Source: Hippopus hippopus (Eukaryota > Mollusca > Bivalvia > Cardiida > Cardiidae). From it: DNA of 64,000 nucleotides. The position numbers and the translations under genes are program-made. The notes under the pieces are model-generated. The model made no database searches. It had not been told where the DNA came from and saw only the letters and a list, made by a program, of their open reading frames with translations. The DNA is taken from NCBI GenBank assembly GCA_946811185.2, contig OX328101.1, positions 17,716,122-17,780,121 on the forward strand, given 5' to 3'. Positions 54,653 to 63,841 of the stretch are shown here, one piece after another (within the stretch, counting starts at the first letter, position 1; the number at the start of each line of letters is the position of its first letter).

Positions 54653-54876
54653 CAACCCTTTACCACACAATCATGAGTTTTAACGACCCTGAAAAAGAAG
54701 CACTTTGAAAACATTGCAGGAAAAGGAGAAAATACTGGTAACCAGCATTTTCTCCTTTTCCCACAATGTTTTCAACCCTTTCAAAGACAATTCTATCAAT
54801 TGAGCAATAGAAAAATTGTCTGCAAACGCTTTCAATTTGGACAAGTCTACATTTTTGTTCTGTGGTAAAGATTTAA
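54653..54876 (-). repeat. Family A MITE, reverse
   Basis: CAACCCTTTACCACACAATC to TGTGGTAAAGATTTAA. Core GGTAACCAGC. Confidence 0.82.
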
Positions 54877-55026
54877 TGGTCTTTAAAAATGATTCTCATA
54901 TTTTGTCCTTTGGGTAAAAATTGCAAGAACATTATGCTTTGCTTGTAATATTTGAAGTTGAAAATTACAAAATCATTGCCGGAGGGGGGAGGGGTTTAAA
55001 AAAAAAAGGCCTTACCACGTTGGCCA

Positions 55027-55255
55027 TTAACTCTTTACCAAACGACATAATTTTAGACTGGTCCAAATTGGAAGCATGTGCAGACGACAAAATAAATGTG
55101 ACTCAAAAATTAAAATTTGTTTTGGGAAGAGAAGAAAACATTGTGGGAAAAGGAGAAAATGCTGGTTACCAGCATTTTCTCCTTTCCCCACAATGTTTTC
55201 AGAAGTCTTCTTTCTGAGGGTCGTGAAAACCAGGGATTGTTTGGGAAAGGGTTAA
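55027..55255 (+). repeat. Family A MITE, full copy
   Basis: TTAACTCTTTACCAAACGAC to TTTGGGAAAGGGTTAA. Near-perfect stem. Its right TTAA is also the left end of element Y. Confidence 0.87.
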
Positions 55256-55886
55256 AGATGCCCGTCTACAGCCGGTGAGCAAAAACGCCGTTAAATTTCA
55301 AACAATTTAGAATGGTACAGAAATCAGTCCTTTGTGTAAACATGGATAGATTACTGACATATATGGTGTACTTGAAAAAAAGAAACACAGAGATTTGTAT
55401 TAGAAACCGAATTTTGGTCAGAAGAAAACTGGCTGACGATCGGAGCTGTAAACAATGGCGGTGCGTCACAGAAATTTATCATTGGTTTCCGAGTCTCATA
55501 CGGTGTAATTTGCATATATAGGCCGCGACCTCTGTCTGAAAATCGAGGCTGCAACAGAGAAGCCTCCATTTTCCTTCGTTTACCTCATTAGATACAGGGC
55601 GAAGGTCAAATATAGTCACGTGACAGAATGCATGATCATCATACGAATCTACCAGAGTGTATAACGGACATATCGAAATCTTCGATTTAAAAACTGGAAA
55701 CGACAAGTCTGTTTACATGGAAGGCCGTAACTCAGCGAAATGCATTTTCTATCGACCGTAATCTAAGCAATCTTGCAACCGTGAGGCGCAATATTTGGCA
55801 TGAAGATATGAGAATGACTACAGTTTGATAAAATAAAGACAAAATGAGTTAAAACTGGCCGAAAATGAGTATCAGGGCCTCTGTAA
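55252..55886 (+). mobile_element. Element Y, copy 1
   Basis: About 635 bp, repeated directly at 58267-58905. Left end TTAAAGATGCCCGTC, right end in complement TTTACAGAGGCCCTGAT. Richer in G+C than its surroundings. Two short antisense open frames are shared by the copies, but frame and stops differ and I recognise no protein. Confidence 0.75.
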
Positions 55887-56026
55887 ATATTCAAGATCTT
55901 CCTGCCCAGACCTATAGGGCCTATTTCTTGTATTATATTGTATGAAGGAAATTCAGTGGTCCTTCTTCAAATCTGTGAGGTAAACTTTAGTCATCACAGG
56001 GCATAGCATTCTCTTCCCTACCCCGC

Positions 56027-56155
56027 TGCTTACCTTGTACCAACAGTATTGGGTTTTTATGGCCCTGAGTAAAAATTGTTCTGGAAATGTTATAGGAAAA
56101 GCACTTTTTTCATTGTGAACAAGTCCAAATTTTGTCATTTGATAAAGAGTGTATG
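56027..56155 (-). repeat. Family A MITE, reverse, palindrome deleted
   Basis: CTTACCTTGTACCAACAGT to TTTGATAAAGAGTGTA. Only one eroded arm remains. Confidence 0.55.
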
Positions 56156-56384
56156 AAGCCTTTGCCACACAATCCTGACTTTTAACGACTCTGAGAAAGA
56201 AGCCTTCTGAAAACAGTGTGGGAAAAGGAGAAAATGCTGGTGACCAGCATTTTCTCCTTTTCCCACAATGTTTTCTACCCTTCCCAAATTAAATTTCAAT
56301 TTTTTAGTCATGTTTATTTTTTCGTCTGCAAGTGCTTTCAGTTTGGACCAGTCTAAAATTTTGTCGTTTGGTAAAGAGTTCAAC
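56155..56384 (-). repeat. Family A MITE, reverse
   Basis: GCCTTTGCCACACAATCC to TTTGGTAAAGAGTTCAA. Near-perfect stem around GGTGACC. Confidence 0.82.
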
Positions 56385-56499
56385 AGTATTTGCATGTTTT
56401 TCATATGGTTCACATTGACTCAGGTGAGCAATGTATTATCACTTGCGTGGTCCTCTTGTCTTGATGTACTACAGGAGTAGATGGTATGTAAAGTTAATA

Positions 56500-56640
56500 G
56501 AAAACTTTAGACCTTTCCCTGTATCAAACATTTCCATGACCCTAAGGATAAAGCTTTAGAAAACATTATGGGGAAAGGAAAATAATGCTTGTAAGCAATT
56601 TCTCCTTTTCCACCATAATTTGGGGCACGAATAGTTGGAT
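56500..56640 (-). repeat. Family A, reverse, decayed
   Basis: TTTCCCTGTATCAAACATTT, core AATGCTTGTAAGC, then lost. Confidence 0.5.
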
Positions 56641-56844
56641 TTCTCCTAATGCTTTCCATAATATAGATGCCTAAAACTTTGTCATATCCCTGGAGGAGAG
56701 ATCCTTGGAGTAGAGCGGAAAAAGGAGAGGGGTGTGATAGAAATTGTAGAAGTATCACAGATAATTAACAACATCATTTAGTTGTGATATTATTTGCTAA
56801 ATGCAGAGTTCATAGTTTGCTGTATCCATGGTATTTCACCCTTA

Positions 56845-57038
56845 AAGGGCCAAATAAATAGACATTTTTATTCTAGAATAACAGCCAGATAATTGCAATT
56901 TTGTGGTTTCCTTTTGTCTGTAGTGTTCAGCAAAGCAAACAGTGTAGATCAAAGATCAGACTGCATGTTTGTGCAGTCTGATCTTGATCTACACTGGCCA
57001 CAAAGGCAACTATAGTAGTGAAGGTGCTTGAAGGGTTA
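56845..57038. repeat. Family B MITE, full copy
   Basis: CCCTTAAAGGGCCAAATAAA at the left, AGTGAAGGTGCTTGAAGGG at the right. Stem GTGTAGATCAAAGATCAGAC / CTGATCTTGATCTACAC. Confidence 0.8.
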
Positions 57039-57352
57039 ACCCATAACTGTGGAGACAGTCAGACACTGAATGAAGTGGACATGGGAAAAAAATGTTGACA
57101 GATATATACAACTTTCATTAGATGAGCAATTTTTCCATTTACAGGCATTGATATTTTGTTTTGACTTTTTGCACATCAAATATTTGTCTATCTAGTGATT
57201 TTATTTTTTTTTTCATTTGATGTCTGTAATTTCAATAAGGATGAAGGCATCAAAAAAATAATGGAGGGAAGAATTAATATTGGATATAGTTGGAAAATCA
57301 AGTCACCATGCATTCATGTTACCATGGTATCTGAAAATGCTGAACCTAATTT
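57039..57352. other. Intron, nothing recognised
   Basis: No element seen. Confidence 0.4.
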
Positions 57353-57475
57353 TATCCTTTACCCTTACCTTTTTTACTAGATGATAAAATTATATATATT
57401 TCCAAATTGAAAACATTAAATTTTGCAGACAAAATAGTTCAAATGATGAGATTTGTGTCTGAAAGTATAGGTTAC
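57353..57475 (+). repeat. Family A left half
   Basis: CTTACCTTTTTTACTAGATG then shoulder to GTCTGAAAGTATAGG. Confidence 0.5.
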
Positions 57476-57624
57476 TTTATTCATGCTGTCTACAGATGCA
57501 ACTCGACTTGCTCAAAATAGTTATTTCTTTTACTGTAAAAGGAATTTCACTTTAAAAGCTCAATAATCAAAGGCCAAATAGTAGCCAAAAAGATAGTGCA
57601 CATGTTAAAATGCATTTAAATTTA

Positions 57625-57878
57625 AATCATACCATTCAAAAGTATGGAACATATTGTGAAGATGACAATCTGTTATTGAGTGGTCAGTTTGAGTGTTAGT
57701 CTCTGGCAGAAAAATCAATTTTGAAATTAGGCAAAAGGTAAACAAAAGATAGAGTGACCAGCAACTTTTAACCTAGTTTTGAAATTAATTTTTTTGCCAG
57801 CTACTAACACTTAGACAAATCATACAATAACAGATTTTCTTCTTCACAATAATTTCCATACATGTAAATGATATGATC
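57625..57878. repeat. Foldback repeat, arms about 110 bp
   Basis: Left arm from about 57625 (AATCATACCATTCAAAAG, TATTGTGAAGATGACAATC, AGTGTTAGTCTCTGGCAG). The right arm is its complement to about 57878 (TACTAACACTTAGACAAATC, TCTTCTTCACAATAATTTCC). Spacer about 40 bp. Arms are imperfect. Confidence 0.75.
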
Positions 57879-58266
57879 AATCACGTTCAAGGGCATTTCA
57901 CTCTCTAGTCCATGGTTAAATTGACCTTTTCTGGTGTGTTGAATTCATTAAGCTGTTGCCTAAAATGTGAAATCTACTGGAATTAAAGATAATATAAAGT
58001 CAGTCTTGTAAATGTGACCATGTCTTTTAAGCGAGTTTTTTGTCTATATGACCATTTTTAATTCAGCCCAAAGTGTATTAAGGGACTTTTGTTCCATCTG
58101 ACCAACACCCACCGATTTAAGGCCCCAAAGAAAGAAATTTACTCTGTTTGGTAGCCATTTTGTGTCCTTTTTGGGAAACGTAAAGTTCTCATAGAAAAGG
58201 AAAATTTAATGCATAAATTGTGAAAATTTTAAAAAATCTTCTTGTAGTACATAAAATCACTATGAC
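57879..58266. other. Intron, nothing recognised
   Basis: No element seen. Confidence 0.4.
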
Positions 58267-58905
58267 CTAAAAATGCCCGTCTACAGCCGGTAAGCAGAAA
58301 CGCTGTTAAATTTCAAACAATTTAGAGTGGTACAGAAATCAGTCCTATGTGTAAACATGGATAAATTACTGACATATATGGTGTAATTGAAAAAAAAGAA
58401 ACACGGAGATTTGTATCAGAAACCGAACATTGGTCAGAAGAAAACTGGCTGACGATCGAAGCTGTAAACAATGGCGGTGCGTCACGGAAATTTATCGTTG
58501 GTTTCTGCCTAGAGTCGGATATGGTATAATTTGCATATAGGTCGAGACTTCCGTCTGAAAATCGAGGCTGCAACAGAGAAGCCTCCATTTTCCTTTGTTT
58601 ACCTCATTAGACGCAGGGCAGAGGTCAAATATAGTCACGTGACAGAATGCATGATCTTCATACGAATCTACCCAAGTGTATAACGGACATATCGAAATCT
58701 TCGATTCAAAAACCGGAAGCAATGAGTCTGTTTACATGGAAGGCCACAACTCAGCGAAATGCATTTTCTATCGACCGTAATCTAAGCAACCTTGCAACCG
58801 TCAGGTGCAATATTTGGCATGAAGGTATAAGAATGACTATAGTTTGATAAAATAAAGACAAAATGTGTTAAAACTGGCTGAAAATGAGTATAAGGGCCTC
58901 TTTAA
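58267..58905 (+). mobile_element. Element Y, copy 2
   Basis: Direct repeat of 55252-55886, about 85-90 percent identical by eye. Left CTAAAAATGCCCGTC, right end in complement TTAAAGAGGCCCTTATAC. Confidence 0.75.
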
Positions 58906-59369
58906 GCTAAAAAATGGGGTACTGATCAAGGGAAATAAGTCCTATTACAACAGACATAATTTGTTACCATTTACATCCCTTGATTATCAAATTGCTCCAT
59001 TACATGGTTGGTGTAGGTATTCAAGTATTTTGCAAAGAAAATGGTCAGTTTTCAGTGAGAGTGTTCTGTTCCAGAACTTTACCATTCATGCCATTGAAAA
59101 ATGTTTTCTGCATCAGTTCTAAGGTTTGAAAAAATCTTGTCATAGCACTCTTTGTTAAATTTCACTGATAATTAGTTGGAAGGATACTTGATTAGACTTG
59201 CTTGTATTCACTGACATAATCTTTGCATTCCAAAAAGATATGTTTTTTTTTTTGTGGGGGGGGGAAAGGGGGTTAGGCTATTTTTTCTTTGAAATTTAAT
59301 GCCATACAGACTTCTTTTCATTTTTGTCACTGTAAATGCCAATTAATTGCATGATACATCTATGTAAAC
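58906..59369. other. Intron; G-run and T-run at about 59240
   Basis: Contains TTTTTTTTTTGTGGGGGGGG near 59240-59262. No exon. Confidence 0.4.
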
Positions 59370-59411
59370 AGGCAGTGGAGCGAGACAGGGCCATCATGAC
59401 CCTCTTGTTAT
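59370..59411 (+). mobile_element. Solo 3' end of a HINE-2
   Basis: GGCAGTGGAGCGAGACAGGG, then CCATCATGACCCTCTTGT. No matching 5' end within the preceding 2 kb. Confidence 0.65.
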
Positions 59412-59877
59412 TAATACCTTTGAATCAATTTTCCACAGGAAGGAAAGGTCGTAAAATGATACAGAGGCTTAATTGAAAGGTTGGCATTTACAGAAACTGT
59501 TTTTCATTGTAGCAAGTTCCTATATTAAAGATATGGTACCATCTGCATCTTATAGGTTTTGAAAATGTTGTTGAAAATAGTGAAATAGCTCAAGTAGATA
59601 ACATTTCTACAGCTGCCATTTTCTTTGTTTGTTAAGAGATCAGATTCATCAACATCTAATTTGTTCTTTTCTTTAATTGTCTTTTGTTTGGTAGATTTTA
59701 CAACTGCATATTTACCCTTGAAGTACTGAAAACAGTGGCTGTACACACACAACTTTCGTTGACAGTAAAGAGCTGGATCAGACTGCACAAACTTTGTGGA
59801 AAAAACAGCTTTGACATTGTATATCTAGATTTTTTCCCTTTGGAAAAGTGTGCAGACATCCTGTGCGTTAACTGATG
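59412..59877. other. Intron, nothing recognised
   Basis: No element seen. Confidence 0.4.
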
Positions 59878-60152
59878 AGCCTTTTACCACAAAGCAAAAT
59901 TTTAGACTTGTCCATATTGAAGGAATCTACAGCCAACTATTCATATGTTTTTCTAACAATAGGATTTGTCCCTGAATAAGTAATAAACAATGTGGGGAAA
60001 AGGTAGTATTTGTTCTTGAATAGGAAGAAAACATTTTTGGAAAGGGAGAAAATGCTGGTTACCATGGTTTTCTCTTTTTCCCACAATGTTTTCAAAAGCC
60101 TTCTTTCCCAGGGTTGTTAAAACTGGGAGATCTGTTGTAAAGGATAAACAGA
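59878..60152 (+). repeat. Family A MITE with partial internal duplication
   Basis: CTTTTACCACAAAGCAAAAT to CTGTTGTAAAGGATAAAC. The segment before the stem (TTTGTCCTGAATA..AAACA) occurs twice. Confidence 0.7.
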
Positions 60153-60179
60153 GAAAATTCTACAATTGTCCTAATAAAA

Positions 60180-60298
60180 AACACCTGCTGAAAATAAATG
60201 AAATTTGCTAGTTACCAGTATTTTCTGCTTTTCCCACAATGTTTTCAAAAGGCCTCCCTCGAGGGATAAAAACTCAGGATTGTTTGGTCAAGGGTTAA
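60180..60298 (+). repeat. Family A right half
   Basis: GCTAGTTACCAGTATTTTC to TTTGGTCAAGGGTTAA. Confidence 0.65.
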
Positions 60299-60369
60299 GA
60301 CAAGACTGGAAATGTGAAAAATTTCTGAGTTTTAATCAAGATATCGGTATTGTGCTATGCCTTATCTGA

Positions 60370-60577
60370 CTTGACTACGCGGTCCTGACTTTTACAGAAA
60401 GCTTTTGAAAACATTATTTTAAAAGGAGGAAATGCTCCATCTTCTCCTTTTTCCACAGTGTTTTTAACCCTATCAAAGAAATCATCAGTTGAATGCTTTT
60501 TATTTTTTTGTCTGCAAATGCTTTCAGTTTGGTCGAGACCAAAGTTTTGTCATTTGACAAAGAGTGAAAGGGCTTTA
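60370..60577 (-). repeat. Family A MITE, reverse, decayed
   Basis: GCGGTCCTGACTTTTACAG to GTCATTTGACAAAGAGTG. Palindrome centre deleted. Confidence 0.6.
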
Positions 60578-61042
60578 TATTGTGTTCTTGCTTGATGTTT
60601 CCAATAATAGAATACCGTAATTAAGTCCTAAGAAAAATTGTAGTTTTATGTAGAAAAGCTGTGTAGTGAGGATTTATTGTAGAGTTGAAGTCAGGTCTCT
60701 TATGCCTTCATACGATTTTTTAAGTCTTGCTGCAGCAAAAGGAGAAATTTGTTCTAATGAGCATCATCTCTTATTACCACAATGGTTTATTTTTTTTTCA
60801 TGAAGCAAGCCATGAGCCATGTCGATTATCCAAGTTTTATAAGGATGATTTTGATTGTCGTCTGGTGTTAATTCATTTCCAGAGGTTGTGGAGGTGGTGT
60901 TGTAAAGGATAAATAGAAAAAATGTGCTTTAGAGAATTTTGCAGCAGAAAAGTGGAATTTATACACAAAGATTGACTTATGTTAGAGGAAAGCTATGTTT
61001 TATACTTTAGTAAGGAGCTTCATAAACTTACGTAAATTTCAG
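60578..61042. other. Intron; possible family A ruin near 60740
   Basis: AAAAGGAGAAATTTGTTC ... ATTACCACAATGGTTT resembles an eroded family A core. Otherwise nothing before the exon M acceptor. Confidence 0.4.
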
Positions 61043-61180
61043 GAGTCCATCAGGGACAGAAAGGAACGCACACCAGATCCCAGACAACAGCCCCCACCCC
61101 AAGCCAAGGAGCCAGAGGTTATTAATGTGACCTTCAGTAAAGTCAAGAACAGTATGGGCCTCAGCATTGTGGCTGCTAAG
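61043..61180 (+). CDS. AFDN: AFDN exon M: start of PDZ domain
   Basis: Encodes ESIRDRKERTPDP, QQPPPQAKEPEVINVTFSK and NSMGLSIVAAK. KEPEIITVTLKK..GMGLSIVAAK is the start of the afadin PDZ domain, and MGLS is its carboxylate-binding loop. The domain binds C-termini such as those of nectins. A proline-rich stretch replaces the vertebrate linker. The acceptor is AAATTTCAG and the donor is AAG|GTGAGT. Phase 0 on both sides, 46 codons. The rest of the PDZ domain is not in the window apart from the candidate below. Confidence 0.96.
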
Positions 61181-61269
61181 GTGAGTTTTATTTGTTACAG
61201 AGTTTTATATCCAGGGCCTGAATTACCCTAACAATTGGAAGAATTTTCCCAACTTCAAAGAAACACAAA

Positions 61270-61345
61270 ATCTGATTGGCTAAACCATTTGGTATGGCTA
61301 AACCAAATTGGCTAAACCATTTGGTTTAGCCAATCAAAAATTGCT
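61270..61345. repeat. Short foldback
   Basis: CTGATTGGCTAAACCATTTG and its complement TGGTTTAGCCAATCAAAAAT, with an extra copy of GGCTAAACCA between them. Confidence 0.65.
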
Positions 61346-61512
61346 TTACTGTCTAAATTTGGAATTAGAGTAAAACTGCACCTTAAAATGGTTAGTGAAA
61401 CAGTTATCTTGCTCAGAGTTAAAATATTTCATTGAGGCAAGATGATTGTGTGCCCTGAATGTCAAAACTTTTGTCTGGTAGTGAAGCTATGTTGCTCTGT
61501 GGAACATAGAGT

Positions 61513-61727
61513 TTAACCTTTTCCCAAATGACAAATTTTAGACTCTTCCAAATTGAGAGCATTTGCAGGTGACAAATCTGAAAGTGATGTTAATGAACTG
61601 AAATTCTTTGACATGGTAGAAAAATATTGTGGGAGAAAGAGAAAATATTGTGAAAGAAAAGGCTGGTAACCAGCATTTTCTTCTTTCCCAAATGTTTGCA
61701 GAAGGCCTCTTCTCAGGATCTTGCCGA
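61513..61727 (+). repeat. Family A MITE, right end lost
   Basis: TTAACCTTTTCCCAAATGAC at the left, core GGTAACCAGC, breaks after TCTCAGGATCTTG. Confidence 0.7.
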
Positions 61728-61789
61728 GGGCTCACTCAATTATGTGTGTCTTTGTTTTCACAAGTACTAAGCTAGAGCTGTGAATTGTA

Positions 61790-61900
61790 TTGCCCAAGGA
61801 CACTTCCTTGTAAAACCCAGACCCTTGCGTGATGATTGAACCCTTAGCTGCTGGATTATGAATCATGCCCCTTCATCATTGAGCCACTTTCCTAGGGTAT
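61790..61900 (-). mobile_element. tRNA-like SINE remnant, reverse
   Basis: The reverse complement has GTGGCTCAATGATGAAGGGG, then GGGTTCAATCATCACG (box B-like). It continues to a conserved AAGGAAGTGTCCTTGGGC hairpin typical of SINE bodies. Confidence 0.5.
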
Positions 61901-61929
61901 CCCTCATCATTTCAATTATTTTGATTTGT

Positions 61930-62160
61930 TTAAGCCTGTACTACAAAGTCCAGAGCTTTAATGCATTCAAGAATGAAGCAGTTTGAAAACATTGTGGAAA
62001 AAGGAGAAAATGCTGGTTGCCAGCATTTTCTCCGTTTACCATAATGTTTTCTATCCTTTAAAAGACTGTTGCCACTATATGAGTCATATTCAAATTGTGG
62101 TCTGCAAAATGTTTTGAATTTGGGCTAGTCCAAGAGTTTGTGGAGTGGTAGGAACTTAAC
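61930..62160 (-). repeat. Family A MITE, reverse
   Basis: AGCCTGTACTACAAAGTCC to GAGTGGTAGGAACTTAA. Core GGTTGCCAGC. It ends about 20 bp before the candidate cassette exon. Confidence 0.72.
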
Positions 62161-62180
62161 TGTTGATCACATCATTTTAG

Positions 62181-62228
62181 AACAGTCCATACGGAATGCA
62201 AATTCATACTGTTGTCATGAAGGAAATA
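62181..62228 (+). CDS. AFDN: Candidate AFDN cassette exon, 16 codons
   Basis: ATCATTTTAG| acceptor and ATA|GTAAGT donor bound 48 bp encoding NSPYGMQIHTVVMKEI, open in the phase 0 required after exon M and leaving phase 0. In other afadins GLSIVAAK is followed directly by GAGQDKLGIY, so inclusion would insert 16 residues in the loop after the second PDZ strand. I recall no such insert in vertebrate or fly afadin. It may be an alternative exon or a chance open stretch. Confidence 0.5.
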
Positions 62229-62400
62229 GTAAGTATTTTTTTCAAATAGAATACTGTATCAACAAGTGCACTTGACTGCAAGAATTGATAGATGTTGGCT
62301 ATATGCCCATATATCCATAAACATAAGGAAAGACAAAAAAAGTTATAAAAACTTGTAAAGGTACAGTTATGTCCCTTAGACCAATTTGGTATATCAACCC

Positions 62401-62625
62401 TTAAATCTTTACCACACGACAAAAATTTAGACTCAACCAAGTTGAAAGCATGTGCAGACTATTAAAAAAATGTAGCTCAAATGATGATTTCTGTGTTCAA
62501 TAGGGTAGAAATTATTGTGAGAAAAGGAGAAAATGCTGGTTACCAGCATTTTCTTGTTTTCCCAGTGTTTTCGAAAGCCTTTCTTCAGTTTCTTTAAAAC
62601 CCGGGACTGTGTAGTAAAGGGTTAA
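62401..62625 (+). repeat. Family A MITE
   Basis: TTAAATCTTTACCACACGAC to GTGTAGTAAAGGGTTAA. Core GGTTACCAGC. Confidence 0.82.
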
Positions 62626-63600
62626 CTCTTTACCACATGACAAATCAAAGCGTTGAGAATGCTGAAGTGGTATTTGTCAAGAAAGCCATTGTGTAGAATC
62701 AATAATTTGAAAGAAAAAGAGAAATATTATTCAAATATTGGCTTGAAAGTCAACCTACTAAGCAAATGAACACCTTTTTGGTTGAAGGGAGAGTACTCAT
62801 GACAAAGTTAGGATTATTTGTGTATTGGTGGTCTCCCTTCGATCATTAGGAGTCAGGAGTAACGTCCTTTGACAGTAGGATGCATGACGGATAGAGAGAG
62901 AAACCATGTGAATATATCGAATAAAATTAAGTTTGTACCTGAAAACTATGATTTTGAAATATCTTTGGCCGTTAACATTTAATTCCCAACATAACAATCA
63001 ATTTTTTCGACCTATAAATATTCATTCTCAATCAAATGGAGCAGCGCACAACCATGGGATGAACAAGCCATGGGACGAACTGGTTTTGGAACGAAAAAGT
63101 TCAGGACCAAGCGATTGGTAGACAAATTTTGTATCACTGCACCAATAGAAGGCTATGAGCGAGTGAAGCTATTTTCAATCAAAAATTAGTATTTCCACGA
63201 TCGATGGCCTCACCCAGTGTATTTTAACTTGCCATTTTCAATTACATATCGGAGTGCTACCGAAAAACTCATTTGCCTGAGAAAAATTGAGTTTAATTGG
63301 GTTTATTTCCTTCGGCTTTTCACAAAATACGATATATGGTCTTCAAAATTCAATATTGAACTCATAGTGGTATTGTCTTCGACAAATACCACAAAAATTA
63401 GACTCGTCCAAATTGAAAGGATTTGCAGACGACAAATTAAATGTAACTGAAATAATGATTTGTGTTTTGGATGGGGAAGAAAACATTATGGGAAAAGGAG
63501 AAAATGCTGGTTACCAGTATTTTCTCCTTTTCCCACAATGTTTTCAAAAGCCTTCTCCTACAGGGGCGTCAAAACTCGGGATTGTGTGGTAATGGGTTAA
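62622..63600 (+). repeat. Family A MITE interrupted by element X
   Basis: Left end 62622-62643 (TTAACTCTTTACCACATGAC). It resumes at 63393 (AAAAATTAGACTCGTCCAAA), intact stem, and ends GTGTGGTAATGGGTTAA. Confidence 0.85.
62644..63392 (-). mobile_element. Element X, copy 2 (inverted relative to copy 1)
   Basis: About 750 bp. TCAAAGCGTTGAGAATGCTG then GTGGTATTTGTC at 62667, and GACAAATACCAC at 63381-63392. Aligns inverted to 7131-7784 along nearly its whole length, with about 95 bp extra. Confidence 0.78.
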
Positions 63601-63790
63601 GCCGCTGAGCACATCTCATTGTGGTTTTTGTAGACAGTATAGGTCAACACTAAACTGTACATAATGTGAGTGCTGTCTTGGATATACACTGTTTGAGTGA
63701 GATTGTTTGATGTGAGAGTTTTTAGGCATGTACAACTGAAATCCCAATAATTTGGGTTTTTATTTACTTTGGGCTGTAGATTTTCAAATA
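63601..63790. repeat. Family B copy, decayed
   Basis: Core ATAGGTCAACACTAAACTG with weak complement GCTGTCTTGGATATACACTG. Flank AATCCCAATAATTTGGG. Confidence 0.5.
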
Positions 63791-63841
63791 ATTTATTGTT
63801 CAATAGTTAATGGGCTGAAACTTGGCAGACAGGTATCCGTC

